From assembly GCF_020171945.1 (NCBI RefSeq), contig NZ_JAIVAP010000020.1:17851-81850 (forward strand): 64,000 nucleotides of DNA, in the 5' to 3' direction. A program made the position numbers and the translations under genes. Shown one piece after another: positions 11,443 through 20,293 of this stretch (position 1 is its first letter; the number at the start of each line of letters is the position of its first letter). The stretch comes from Bacillus infantis. GTDB lineage: Bacteria > Bacillota > Bacilli > Bacillales > Cytobacillaceae. A model generated the notes under the pieces. It was given only the letters and a program-made list of their open reading frames with translations. It did not search any database and had not been told where the DNA came from.

Positions 11443-12904
11443 TGTCTACGGCTACATTGGTTACTTTTATTGTCTATCTGGCCGGGATGCTGGCGATTGG
11501 CCTGTTTTTTTACCGGATGACCAGCAATCTGTCTGATTATGTATTAGGCGGGAGGAGCCTGGGGCCAGGGGTGGCAGCGTTAAGCGCCGGAGCCTCTGAC
11601 ATGAGCGGCTGGCTTCTTCTGGGACTGCCGGGTGCCGCCTATGTTTCCGGATTCTCTGCTGTCTGGATCTGCATCGGCCTTTCTGCAGGCGCTTATCTGA
11701 ACTGGCAGTTTGTCGCACGGAGGCTGAGGGCCTATACAGAGGTTTCCCGGAACTCCATTACGATTCCTGATTATCTTGAGAACCGCTTCAGGGACGATTC
11801 GAAAGTGCTGAGGGTGATTTCTGCATTTGTTATTTTATTATTTTTTACCTTTTATGCTTCATCAGGAATGGTGGCAGGAGGCAAGCTGTTTGAAAATTCC
11901 TTTGGGCTTCAGTATGAAGCTGCCTTGTGATCGGTGCCATCGTCATCATTTCCTATACCTTCCTTGGCGGCTTTCTCGCGGTAAGCTGGACTGACTTTGT
12001 ACAGGGGATCCTGATGTTCATTGCCCTGTTGATTGTACCGATTGCGGCCATCAGTGAAGTCGGCGGCTGGAGCGAGGCTGTTGATAAGGTGGGAAGCATC
12101 AAGCCGGACGGCCTTGATGTTTTTGCCGGCACAACGGCAATCGGGATCATATCTTCCATGGCCTGGGGTCTTGGTTACTTTGGGCAGCCGCATATCATCA
12201 CCCGTTTTATGGCATTGAGGTCAACCAGGGATGTGCCGATGGCAAGGCTGATTGGGATGGTATGGATGATTGCGGGGCTGTTTGGTGCCATTTTTACCGG
12301 TTTTGCAGGCATTGCTTATTTTGCGGATGCACCGTTAAAGGATTCAGAAACCGTCTTTATGGACTTTAGCTCTCTGCTGTTCAATCCATGGATCTCCGGC
12401 ATTCTACTTGCTGCCATCCTTTCGGCCATTATGAGTACGATCGACTCCCAGCTGCTTGTGTCCTCAAGTGCAGTGGCCGAGGATTTTTATAAAGCCGTCT
12501 TCAGGAAGGGAGCCGGGGAAAAGGAGCTTGTATGGGTAGGCAGGATCTCGGTCATCGTGATTGCCCTGATTGCCATCATCCTTGCCATGAACCCGGAAAG
12601 CTCTGTCCTTGATCTTGTCAGCTATGCGTGGGGCGGATTTGGCGCGGCATTCGGTCCAGTGATCATCCTGTCGCTTTTCTGGAAGCGAATGACAAGGAAT
12701 GGTGCGCTCGCGGGGCTTATCTCCGGAGCGGCCACTGTTGTCATTTGGGAAAAATTAAAGGGAGGCATCTTTGATCTGTACGAAATTGTGCCAGGTTTTC
12801 TCGTATGTACAGCGGCTATTATTATTTTCAGCCTGGCATCTTCTTCACCGGATAAGGAAATCGAGGAAGAGTTTGAAAAGGCAAAGGAATCCTCTTTTAA
12901 TTGA
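11439..12904 (+). pseudogene. putP: Sodium/proline symporter PutP, split by a -1 frameshift
   Basis: The two halves, 11439-11930 and 11927-12904, together match the full solute:sodium symporter at 13268-14776. The first ends ...LFENSFGLQYEAAL then TGA; the second resumes IGAIVIISYTFLGGF in another frame. Adding one base near 11927 would restore the LLIGAIVIIS seen in the paralogue and give about 488 residues. Both halves keep signature segments (SNLSDYVLGGRSLGPG, SAIMSTIDSQLLVSSSA). The break may be a real inactivating mutation or a sequencing error. A start at 11439 fits the overlap with the small peptide. Confidence 0.85.
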
Positions 12905-12920
12905 AAAAATCTATCTATCG

Positions 12921-12949
12921 AAAAGCAGGCTATTATGGCCTGCTTTTTT
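12921..12949 (+). terminator. Terminator after putP
   Basis: AAAGCAGGC and GCCTGCTTTTTT form the stem and T run, 17 bases after the stop. Confidence 0.85.
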
Positions 12950-13267
12950 ATATTTCGGAGAAAACCCTGACTTAATTTTATAAATTTAGATGAATAGATA
13001 CTCGTGTATAACCGTTTTCTTAATTATATATGCAAATTTACTGAATAAATATAAATGGTATTTTAGAAAACTGAATATTTTCCCTGTTCTGATTATTCAT
13101 CTGTGTTACGCTTATTAACGGCTGTTAAACGGCGGGAGTGAGGATTGTTTTCTTTCAGTGTTTTTTCGAATGATGATGCCTGCATAAGGTTGCAGAAAAA
13201 CTGCATAGAAAATGATGCTCGTATTTAAAAACTCAATTGGTTAAGGAAAGGAGAATGCTTTAAAACA
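12950..13267. other. Upstream region of opuE
   Basis: An AT-rich region with no gene. A short TGCAG/CTGCA hairpin lies at 13191-13205 and the ribosome site AAGGAAAGGAG at about 13242-13252. B. subtilis opuE has a sigma-B promoter; I looked for a GTTT ... GGGTAT pair here and did not find one. Confidence 0.45.
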
Positions 13268-14776
13268 ATGGAAACTGCTACGTTAATTACTTTTATTGTG
13301 TATTTAATTGGAATGCTTGCAATTGGACTTATTTCATATAAACTGACAAGCAATCTGTCTGACTATGTACTCGGAGGGAGAAGCCTAGGGCCTGGAGTGA
13401 CAGCTCTTAGTGCCGGCGCTTCTGATATGAGCTCCTGGCTGCTGCTTGGACTCCCGGGCCTTGCTTATGCAACAGGACTTGATTCTATTTGGATGTGTAT
13501 CGGCTTGATTATTGGTGCTTATCTAAACTGGAAATTTGTTGCTTCCAGGCTGCGCGCCTATACGGAGGTTGCGAATGACTCCATCACAGTCCCCGATTTT
13601 TTCGAAAACCGCTTTAAGGATGGATCACGGCTTCTCCGTGTTATATCCGCTCTCGTTATTTTAATATTTTTCACTTTTTATGCTTCATCCGGTCTTGTAG
13701 GGGGAGCCCTGCTTTTCCAGGAGACTTTTGGGATGACGTATAATACGGCCCTGCTGATTGGGGCGATAGTCATCATTTCCTATACCTTCCTTGGCGGCTT
13801 CCTGGCTGTGAGCTGGACAGACTTTTTCCAGGGTCTTCTAATGTTCCTGGCGCTTGTAATCGTTCCTATTGTAGCTTTCACAAAGCTTGGCGGATGGGGA
13901 GAAACGATAGATACAGTCAGGTCCATCGATCCGTCATATCTGGATCCGATTGATACGATGTCAGGTCTGGGAATTGTTTCTCTTATGGCTTGGGGGCTCG
14001 GCTATTTCGGCCAGCCGCATATCATTACCCGATTCATGGCGATCAGGTCCACAAAGGAAATTCCTAAAGCCCGTTTTTATGGGATGTCCTGGATGACTAT
14101 TTCTATTATCGGCGCCATTTTGGTCGGCCTTGTAGGGATCCCGTCATTCGCGGATAACCCGCTGATTCAGGGTGATGTGGATAATAGCGAAAAGGTGTTT
14201 ATTTTCTTTGCCGATATCCTGTTTAATCCATGGGTATCAGGCATCCTGCTGGCTGCAATCCTGTCAGCAATCATGAGTACGATTGATTCCCAGCTGCTTG
14301 TATCATCGAGTGCATTGGCGGAGGATTTTTATAAAGGCATCATCCGTAAAAATGCGGGCGATAAAGAGCTTGTCTGGGTCGGGCGCATCGGTGTTATCGT
14401 CATTGCATTGATTGCGATTCTTCTCGCCTATACAGGCAATCCGAAAAACGGCGGGGCTTCAATTCTTGACCTGGTCAGCTATGCATGGGGCGGATTCGGT
14501 GCCGCATTCGGTCCGGTTGTTCTTTTGTCACTGTATTGGAAGAGGATGACCCGCAACGGAGCGCTTGCAGGTATGCTTACCGGCGCCATCACAGTGGTCG
14601 TCTGGAAGCAGCTGACGGACAAAGAAATTATTCCGTTTGAGCTGTATGAAATTGTTCCCGGCTTTTTCCTTGCTCTAATAGCGATTGTCATCTTCAGCCT
14701 TATCGGCAATCAGCCAAGTAAGGTCATTGAGGAAGAATATGAAGAAGCAGTCGAAAGGGATCACGAAAAAAACTGA
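13268..14776 (+). CDS. opuE: Sodium/proline symporter, OpuE/PutP family
   Basis: An intact 502-aa solute:sodium symporter with about 13 membrane segments, close to the frameshifted putP upstream. Signature segments are SNLSDYVLGGRSLGPG near the N-terminus and ILSAIMSTIDSQLLVSSSAL in the second half; the C-terminal tail is acidic. PutP imports proline as food and OpuE imports it as an osmoprotectant. In B. subtilis opuE sits between camS and gatCAB, and this gene holds the same place, so OpuE is favoured. The sequence alone cannot separate the two roles. Confidence 0.85.
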   Translation: METATLITFIVYLIGMLAIGLISYKLTSNLSDYVLGGRSLGPGVTALSAGASDMSSWLLLGLPGLAYATGLDSIWMCIGLIIGAYLNWKFVASRLRAYTEVANDSITVPDFFENRFKDGSRLLRVISALVILIFFTFYASSGLVGGALLFQETFGMTYNTALLIGAIVIISYTFLGGFLAVSWTDFFQGLLMFLALVIVPIVAFTKLGGWGETIDTVRSIDPSYLDPIDTMSGLGIVSLMAWGLGYFGQPHIITRFMAIRSTKEIPKARFYGMSWMTISIIGAILVGLVGIPSFADNPLIQGDVDNSEKVFIFFADILFNPWVSGILLAAILSAIMSTIDSQLLVSSSALAEDFYKGIIRKNAGDKELVWVGRIGVIVIALIAILLAYTGNPKNGGASILDLVSYAWGGFGAAFGPVVLLSLYWKRMTRNGALAGMLTGAITVVVWKQLTDKEIIPFELYEIVPGFFLALIAIVIFSLIGNQPSKVIEEEYEEAVERDHEKN

Positions 14777-14880
14777 TTATGGAAAACCGGTTTAAAAGCT
14801 GGAACGTCATAATCAAATGGAACACATAATGTAAGAAATATTCCCGTGGATTTTTATAAAGTGTAAAAAAAACGCTATGC

Positions 14881-14913
14881 GGCCTTTCCCGAATGTGGGA
14901 AAGGCCATTTTTT
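14881..14913 (+). terminator. Terminator after opuE
   Basis: GGCCTTTCCC and GGGAAAGGCC form a 10-bp stem around GAATGT, followed by ATTTTTT. It lies about 100 bases after the stop. Confidence 0.85.
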
Positions 14914-15021
14914 ATGGAGGAAGTAAGCCTTTTTAATCGGATCTGAGCCGGGTGCATACCAGCGGGAGGAAGGGAAAATGAATTAATTGCGTTTTCGTTT
15001 TAATCTTTCCAAGCCCATATC

Positions 15022-15030
15022 CATACGATA
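15022..15030 (+). promoter_or_regulatory. Sigma-K-like -10 before the coat-type gene
   Basis: CATACGATA matches the sigma-K -10 consensus CATAnnnTA. No clear -35 AC was seen at the right distance. It lies about 30 bases before the TTG start of the next gene. Confidence 0.45.
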
Positions 15031-15060
15031 ACGTAGAACGTAATAAGGGAGAGAGTTCCT

Positions 15061-16404
15061 TTGCTGGGAAAATTCATCTTTATAAATGGCCTTGTTTCAC
15101 CGAGAATATATAAAACCTGCGATGGACAATTGCCGGATAACCAGCAAACATATTGCACAGGATTTCTGGAAGAAAAGATATGTGAGCTGGAGGAGAAAAT
15201 AAATTTTTACGAGGAAGAGAACGGATGCTTGAGGAGCCAGATATGCAATCTGCAGATTGCTTACAGCCAGCTTTCTCAGCTGCTTATTTGCCAGGAATAT
15301 TACACCGGCTGCCTGTCATCGCAGAAATACAAAGAAACATCTCAACATAGACAGCCAGTATATTGGCACAGTGCTTCAGGAAAGTATAATAGTCCAGATC
15401 CCGGAAGAATGGCTGGAAGCCTTGAGGGTAAAACCAATCCTTCTGAGCCGCAGGATATTCGGCCGTATTGGCATCAAGAAAGAATGTTTAAAAAAATGGA
15501 ACAGGCCAGGCCTGAGGGCCGTTCTTCGGATGCTGAAAAAATTCCGCTGATTCAGCCGCCGGATTATTATACTCTAGTCTCTATGGAAGATAACCCCTCC
15601 GATTCAAATGTAAACAGCATAGAGGATCTATCTAAGGCAGAAGTCCCTGATGAATCAGCAGATATTGAATCAGGGAACTTATCCGCTGATTCTAATGAAA
15701 CAATTGAATTCTATAGCAATCTTGACGAGAGCTCTGAAGAAAGCGCTGCAGCAGATGACATGGAGCCCGATGACGTGAATCACGCCTTTGACGAGAAAGT
15801 GGATGAATCTGATCAAGGTCAAGCTGATAGCTTTATTTCTGACTGGGAACAGCCCGGCACAGAATCTGCAGAATTTAATTTTGAGGATGGTGAGCTGATA
15901 GAATCGAACAGCACTTCTGAGAAAATTCCACACGAAGAGGCAGGGGATTATGATTCACCCGTAGAAGATGATTTTGATTTACTCATAGAGCAGGATGCCG
16001 CTGATTCAGCAGCCTTCCATACTACTGAAGAAATTCTTCCTGACACAGAAAATATGAAAGAAACAGAGACGGAGAAAATGGAAGAGTACCCTGGTTCTCA
16101 AAGGGAAGCAGAGGGGGGATCAGCAAGCCGGCTTCCTGAAAAAAGTGAAGGTGATTCGGCGGATTTATGGCAATTGGCTGCTGAAGGACTGCCATTGCAT
16201 CAGGTGCAGTTAATAGAATGGCTGTTTATGCTTCCCCCCGACTATCCTGTTGATTATGTATACACAGATAGAGCCGCAATAAAGGTAATCAGATTTGAAG
16301 GACTTAACACAGCGGAGAGGCTGGCAAACTTCATCAGCAAGGACGGATTAGTTTCTATTCCATTTAAAGATATTAACGGAATTGTATTTCCGGAAGATAA
16401 ATGA
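15061..16404 (+). CDS. Acidic coat-type protein with C-terminal LPPxYPV domain
   Basis: A 447-aa protein I do not recognise by name. The start is TTG at 15061 after AAGGGAGAG. Residues 35-80 include a short coiled coil with several cysteines (CELEEKINFYEEENGCL, CNLQ, CQEY). Residues 170-370 are highly acidic and low in complexity. The last ~75 residues, from LHQVQLIEWLFMLPPDYPV to the end, resemble the whole protein encoded convergently at 16470-16733: both have LPPxYPV, RFxxxxxxLAxFI and INGI-F. The upstream sigma-K-like element and the mnx neighbourhood suggest a spore coat or exosporium protein. Confidence 0.65.
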   Translation: MLGKFIFINGLVSPRIYKTCDGQLPDNQQTYCTGFLEEKICELEEKINFYEEENGCLRSQICNLQIAYSQLSQLLICQEYYTGCLSSQKYKETSQHRQPVYWHSASGKYNSPDPGRMAGSLEGKTNPSEPQDIRPYWHQERMFKKMEQARPEGRSSDAEKIPLIQPPDYYTLVSMEDNPSDSNVNSIEDLSKAEVPDESADIESGNLSADSNETIEFYSNLDESSEESAAADDMEPDDVNHAFDEKVDESDQGQADSFISDWEQPGTESAEFNFEDGELIESNSTSEKIPHEEAGDYDSPVEDDFDLLIEQDAADSAAFHTTEEILPDTENMKETETEKMEEYPGSQREAEGGSASRLPEKSEGDSADLWQLAAEGLPLHQVQLIEWLFMLPPDYPVDYVYTDRAAIKVIRFEGLNTAERLANFISKDGLVSIPFKDINGIVFPEDK

Positions 16405-16424
16405 TTTCTTATCCAATAACAGAG

Positions 16425-16457
16425 AAAAATGGGGAAACACATAGCTTCCCCATTTTA
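16425..16457. terminator. Bidirectional terminator between convergent genes
   Basis: AAAATGGGGAA and TTCCCCATTTT form a stem with A and T runs on opposite sides, placed between two converging genes. Confidence 0.85.
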
Positions 16458-16469
16458 TTCTGACAAAAC

Positions 16470-16733
16470 TTATGCTTCTTCTTCCTCTTCTAGATCCGCT
16501 GCATCGCCTGCAGGGGCATAAGGATGTGCAAAGCAAATTCCGTTAATTCTATCCGCATCAAAAACACACACATGGCAATCTTTGATAAAGTAAGCCAAAC
16601 CGTCGCAATAGTTGCTGAATCTATCCACATATGCTTTAGCACCGTTTACAAACACAGAGCCTACTGGATAATTTGGAGGCAACTTTCTTAGCAATCCCTC
16701 AACATTGCTTTCATATCTTTCCATTCTCTTCAC
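16470..16733 (-). CDS. Small LPPxYPV-domain protein, probable coat component
   Basis: An 87-aa protein made almost wholly of the domain found at the end of the 447-aa neighbour: LRKLPPNYPVGSVFVNG, RFSNYCDGLAYFI, DRINGICF, then an acidic tail. The start may be GTG at 16733 or ATG at 16724. It is the third gene of a minus-strand run with the Cys/Lys-rich gene and the thioredoxin-like gene. Function unknown; the pattern of short beta segments ending in an I-G-I strand resembles small SH3/Sm-like barrels. Confidence 0.65.
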   Translation of the reverse strand: MKRMERYESNVEGLLRKLPPNYPVGSVFVNGAKAYVDRFSNYCDGLAYFIKDCHVCVFDADRINGICFAHPYAPAGDAADLEEEEEA

Positions 16734-16832
16734 TCTCTTTTCTAAAATATTTCTCCTTGAGGAGATAGTATATAGTATTCGGAATGGCAGTTAATGTTTG
16801 GACAAATACCCTGCTAGAGTAAAATGGGTTTT

Positions 16833-17147
16833 TTACCATTCGGACGATTCATCGGAAACCTCATCTGGAGAGGCCACTATTTTAATGGACCTAATAGCGT
16901 CCAGTGGTATGATACGGAAGGTATGACACTGGCAGGGTTCCCTGCTATTCTCCTTATCATCGTTACACTCGGCTGCTTTCTTGTCCTCTGATGGCTTATC
17001 CTTTATAGGTTTCTTCTTCTTCAGTCCTTTTTTCTTTATACAATTTTTTAGTGCGATCTGCTGAAGGGCTGCCAGAATTTCAAAAGAGTCCGCTGAAGGA
17101 TCTATAATTTTCGTATAGCAGCCCTGTTTACAACAATTTCCTCCCAT
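16833..17147 (-). CDS. Cys- and Lys-rich small protein, probable coat component
   Basis: A 104-aa protein beginning MGGNCCKQGCYTK, with a central lysine-rich stretch and a second cysteine cluster (CQCH), then HTFRIIPLDAIRSIKIV. That last segment matches the FRIVPMEDVKWVEF end of the His-rich protein at 25120-25644, so the two are probably related. AAGGAGAG precedes the ATG. Cysteines could bind metal or cross-link. It lies 30 bases after the thioredoxin-like gene on the same strand. Confidence 0.65.
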   Translation of the reverse strand: MGGNCCKQGCYTKIIDPSADSFEILAALQQIALKNCIKKKGLKKKKPIKDKPSEDKKAAECNDDKENSREPCQCHTFRIIPLDAIRSIKIVASPDEVSDESSEW

Positions 17148-17177
17148 GACATTCTCTCCTTATAATTTTGCTTTTGC

Positions 17178-17684
17178 TTATTGAAATTTTCGGGTGGTCT
17201 CTTGGAGATACCGTTCAGTTAGAGGCCCTATATGATACTCCACAATCACCCCGTCCTCATTTATAAAATAGGTGCTGGGCAAGGAAAGAATGCGGTACTT
17301 TTCAAACACACTGCCAGAATGGTCAAGGAGGATCGGGAAGCTTATTTCATATTCCTTTACAAACTGCATAACGGCCGTCTTGGAGGACTCGTTGTCAGTC
17401 ATGTTGATGCCTATAACCGTGATGTCTTCTGATTGCTGGGAAAACTGATTCAGTGCAGGCATTTCCGTGTTGCAGGGGCCGCACCAGGTTGCCCAAAAAT
17501 TCAGCACAATCAATTTTCCATCATAGTCAGTTAGTTTCATTGATTTACCGTGAATGGATGCTAATTGAAATTGTGGAGCCGTATGACCCTTTTCAGCATA
17601 TTCATCCTGATCTCCTTTAAAGCCGGCAAATAGGGTCCAGGCAAACAAGGACACCAGAAGGACCAAAGAAATCCTCTTTGCCAA
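17178..17684 (-). CDS. TlpA/ResA-type thiol-disulfide oxidoreductase
   Basis: A 168-aa membrane-anchored or secreted thioredoxin-fold protein. The start is TTG at 17684 after AAAGGAGG. Residues 1-25 are a signal anchor. The redox motif is WCGPC in NFWATWCGPCNTEMP, and the cis-proline region is LSLPSTYFI. It transcribes away from the mnx operon. Such proteins reduce cytochrome or copper-site cysteines outside the membrane. It may prepare copper sites of the oxidase or the cysteines of coat proteins; this is inference from context. Confidence 0.85.
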   Translation of the reverse strand: MAKRISLVLLVSLFAWTLFAGFKGDQDEYAEKGHTAPQFQLASIHGKSMKLTDYDGKLIVLNFWATWCGPCNTEMPALNQFSQQSEDITVIGINMTDNESSKTAVMQFVKEYEISFPILLDHSGSVFEKYRILSLPSTYFINEDGVIVEYHIGPLTERYLQETTRKFQ

Positions 17685-17806
17685 TAGAACGCCTCCTTTC
17701 CTTCCTAAAGATATGCTTCCTTCATCTTATTCAGCCCCAAAAGAACAGCCAGTGCGATTTACCTATACTGTGATAGACTGTTGTCCATTCCAAAACCCTT
17801 TTATTG

Positions 17807-17815
17807 CATATTATA
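17807..17815 (+). promoter_or_regulatory. Sigma-K-like -10 of the mnx operon
   Basis: CATATTATA is a perfect match to the sigma-K -10 CATAnnnTA, about 30 bases before mnxA. The -35 AC is not clear. From the literature on Bacillus sp. SG-1, mnx genes are expressed in mid-sporulation from a sigma-K-type promoter just before mnxA, which agrees. Confidence 0.6.
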
Positions 17816-17844
17816 GGAGAAATATGTAAATGGAGGGGGAGTAA

Positions 17845-18264
17845 GTGGCAAGCACCTATATAGGATTGCTTCTATATTTAAATCTTACAGCCAACATTTT
17901 ATTGTATAGGGAACTCTACAAGGCCAGGAAGCTGATCGGTTTCCAGCTGGGTATGAATATCTCCATCTTAATGGGCGGAGTGACGGCACTTTGTACAGGC
18001 GTGCTCCTCATCTCTCAATTTCCATTCTCTTTTACTATGGTCACGATTATCAGTACAGTTGCAGGCATGGCAGCAGGTGGGGCTTATGGGGCATTATTTG
18101 ATTATCAAACGCTTCTTACCGGGTATGCAAATGGGCTGATGATTGGTTTGATGGCTCCCATGATTGGATCGATAATAGATAACGATTGGCTGTTTATTTG
18201 TTTTATGGAACTGCTGCTCGCTGTATCTTCCATATTTGTCATATCAGCTTCCAGAAGAGCCTGA
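17845..18264 (+). CDS. mnxA: MnxA-like membrane protein
   Basis: A 139-aa protein with four hydrophobic segments and a glycine-rich stretch (MAAGGAYGAL). The start is GTG at 17845 after GGAGGGGGAG. It is the first gene of an operon leading to mnxG and is a paralogue of the next gene: both have a LxLNL-A-L--RxxYKARKL-type N-terminus and a glycine-rich third helix. In SG-1 the first two mnx genes are also hydrophobic proteins of unknown function. The symbol rests on position and character. Confidence 0.6.
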   Translation: MASTYIGLLLYLNLTANILLYRELYKARKLIGFQLGMNISILMGGVTALCTGVLLISQFPFSFTMVTIISTVAGMAAGGAYGALFDYQTLLTGYANGLMIGLMAPMIGSIIDNDWLFICFMELLLAVSSIFVISASRRA

Positions 18265-18303
18265 CCCTGAGATCTGTGAATGAAATGGAAAGGAGCTGCC
18301 GGT

Positions 18304-18762
18304 ATGGATTTTCTTCTGGCGTTAACGTTTTTATTAAACCTGTCTGCCGGGTTTATCAGCTTTTTTGTTTTATATAAGTCCCGGAAGCTTTTTAACGACA
18401 GATACGCCATGACAGTAGCTATGAGTGCTTCCTCTGTTTTATCCATCTTCTTAAGCATGACCGGTTCACTTTTTTTCTCCGATAATGTTCTTATCACCAT
18501 GGCAAGCATGCTCCTGGGAGGAGCCATCGGGATCCTATTTGGCATGATGGGAAGGCTGCATGCTGTCCTGTCAGGCTTTATGGGCGGAACGGCAGGGGGG
18601 ATGGCAGGTGCTATGATGGGCGCTGTCATTAAAGACCCGGCTTTATGCAATTTGCCTTCAGCCGGAAATGGTATTGCGTTCAGCATGGCAGTCTTCAGCA
18701 GCTTTGGATCTTTTATCGTCATTCTATCTATGTTTTTGATTTGCTATTCTTTGAGAGTTTAA
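18304..18762 (+). CDS. mnxB: MnxB-like membrane protein
   Basis: A 152-aa hydrophobic protein with four membrane segments. The ATG at 18304 is chosen because GGAAAGGAG lies just before it; an in-frame ATG at 18280 precedes that site. A glycine/methionine-rich region (GGAIGILFGMMGRL, GGTAGGMAGAMMGAV) lies in the third and fourth segments. Methionine-rich membrane helices are seen in some copper proteins, but no metal role is shown. It is related to the product of the preceding gene. Confidence 0.6.
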   Translation: MDFLLALTFLLNLSAGFISFFVLYKSRKLFNDRYAMTVAMSASSVLSIFLSMTGSLFFSDNVLITMASMLLGGAIGILFGMMGRLHAVLSGFMGGTAGGMAGAMMGAVIKDPALCNLPSAGNGIAFSMAVFSSFGSFIVILSMFLICYSLRV

Positions 18763-18793
18763 GCTGACAGCTATAGAGAAAGGGGATGAGCAA

Positions 18794-19552
18794 TTGAGCA
18801 GGAAAAGCAGATTGGATGAGTATACTAAGCTGCTGCTGGAACAGAGGGAGAAAGAAGAAAAAAAAGAAGACCCGCTGAATCATTTTCAGGAAAAGTCAGG
18901 CACAGGGCTGACTTCGCCCCATTCTGCAATGAGCAGTGAAGAACTGCGGGTGTTCATGAAATACAAGGACCATAAAAATCTCCTTGCCATTTCAGAGGGA
19001 GCCAAGGAACGCAAGAAATTTCTTATATTGAAAGAATTTTTAAAATCAAAACGCAATCAGCCTGTAGAGATTTTGTATTTCAATCCATCTCTGGCAAAGG
19101 TTGAAGCAAAAGTGAGTACAATTGGAAGAGATTTTGTCATGGTGACAGATTTAAGAAAGAGGATATGGATTCCTTATAATGTGATCCAGTCTGCAACCAT
19201 TCCTTACGATGTCCCCAATTACTCGAACACCCATCAGCATTTTATTTATGACAATGATTTAAGGAGTAAACTGCTCCGGAATTTCGGCAGTACTGTTCAT
19301 AAAAGAGTTGCACTCGTTCAGCAGTTTTATGAAGAAACCCTGCACACCAATCTGCAGTCATGGAAAAAGACAATGGTCCGTGTCGTTACTCCCGGCAAGT
19401 CCTTTTTTGGAAGAATTGAAGGAGCTGATAAGTCTGTCCTGCAGTTAAAGCTGTTCAATCGCATGCAGGAAATTCCCATTGGAGAAATCCATTCGGTTCA
19501 AACACTCCGTTTTCTGCAGTTCATAGGTGAATTAATCAAATTTCGCAGATAG
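18794..19552 (+). CDS. mnxD: MnxD-like protein with two Sm/SH3-like segments
   Basis: A 252-aa soluble protein starting at TTG 18794 after a purine-rich site. The first 60 residues are charged (EQREKEEKKEDP). Two later segments have the same layout: residues ~92-135 (VEILYFN ... AKVSTIGRDFVMVTD ... RIWIPYNVIQSAT) and ~197-240 (MVRVVTPGKSFFGRIEGADKSV ... EIPIGEIHSVQT). MnxE and MnxF resemble one such segment each. No enzyme motif is visible. In SG-1 mnxC lies between mnxB and mnxD; here only 31 bases separate them. Confidence 0.65.
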   Translation: MSRKSRLDEYTKLLLEQREKEEKKEDPLNHFQEKSGTGLTSPHSAMSSEELRVFMKYKDHKNLLAISEGAKERKKFLILKEFLKSKRNQPVEILYFNPSLAKVEAKVSTIGRDFVMVTDLRKRIWIPYNVIQSATIPYDVPNYSNTHQHFIYDNDLRSKLLRNFGSTVHKRVALVQQFYEETLHTNLQSWKKTMVRVVTPGKSFFGRIEGADKSVLQLKLFNRMQEIPIGEIHSVQTLRFLQFIGELIKFRR

Positions 19553-19649
19553 AACGATTCTATGCCAATTTACACAGGAATAGTGCCCGAAATTGAATAT
19601 GATAAACGGAGAAATCATTTTTGTTTGTTTATATAAAGGAGGATTTAAA

Positions 19650-19955
19650 TTGGCATCAGAACTAGAAGATCTCCAGGATGATCGTTTTTACCAGGAGCTT
19701 ATGAAGCTTAAAGGGACAGACATCCTGCTGATAACCCAGTCAAGTCAGCTGAACCTGCTTGGGCAGACATTTCGCCCCATCTTTTCCGGCACGATTGTTG
19801 AAGTTGAACATGGCCATATTACTCTTTTTCCTGTAACAGTTAAACTGATCAATGCTCCATTCTATAAGTTTCCTAATCCGCTGAGCTTTCCCGTAGAAAA
19901 AATCTCACAATATGCTCCAGGCTTTGATAGCAACACCATATTCCCTTTAACGTAA
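19650..19955 (+). CDS. mnxE: MnxE, small subunit of the manganese oxidase complex
   Basis: A 101-aa protein. TTG at 19650 is chosen because AAAGGAGG (19635-19642) is correctly spaced; the open frame reaches back to 19593 without a site. In the purified Mnx complex three MnxE and three MnxF accompany one MnxG (established for PL-12). Visible segments are ILLITQSSQLNLLG, GTIVEVEHGHITLFPV and FPVEKISQYAP, a beta-rich layout like an Sm/SH3 barrel. It is followed 13 bases later by mnxF. Confidence 0.75.
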   Translation: MASELEDLQDDRFYQELMKLKGTDILLITQSSQLNLLGQTFRPIFSGTIVEVEHGHITLFPVTVKLINAPFYKFPNPLSFPVEKISQYAPGFDSNTIFPLT

Positions 19956-19968
19956 GGAGGTATAGAAG

Positions 19969-20283
19969 TTGTCAAAAAACGAGAATGGATCGACTTATTC
20001 ACATGACCCTGCTTTTGAAAATATTAACTTGGTGCATGATGCGGCATTAATCCAGCATTTTGTTAATGGAACTGGCAGAAAGGCAATTTTGCTGACACCC
20101 TCTTTTCCATTTTTATTCATCGGAAGAATTGTTGGTGTAATTGATGATATTTTGGAGTTAGATGTAGAAACAACCCATTTTTCCCAGCTGGAAGGGCGCA
20201 TCTGGCATATTCATATCCACTCCATTGAAACTTTTTATATTGAACGGGATGATGGATTGAGAATTCCGGAACTGAAGGATTGA
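19969..20283 (+). CDS. mnxF: MnxF, small subunit of the manganese oxidase complex
   Basis: A 104-aa protein starting at TTG 19969 after TAAGGAGG. It carries KAILLTPSFPFLFIGRIVGV, DDILELDVET and WHIHIHSIETFYIE, matching the layout of MnxE and of each MnxD segment. Its several histidines near the end (HIHIH) could bind metal. It lies directly before mnxG with the stop at 20281-20283 and the mnxG ribosome site overlapping it, so the stoichiometry of MnxF and MnxG may be set by coupled translation. Confidence 0.78.
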   Translation: MSKNENGSTYSHDPAFENINLVHDAALIQHFVNGTGRKAILLTPSFPFLFIGRIVGVIDDILELDVETTHFSQLEGRIWHIHIHSIETFYIERDDGLRIPELKD

Positions 20284-20293
20284 GGTGAACGAA

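Noticed and set aside
11921..11933. Programmed frameshift in putP
   Set aside because: No slippery heptamer or clear downstream structure was seen, and the paralogue has no such shift.
13000..13267. Sigma-B promoter before opuE
   Set aside because: B. subtilis opuE has one, but no GTTT/GGGTAT pair with correct spacing was found here.
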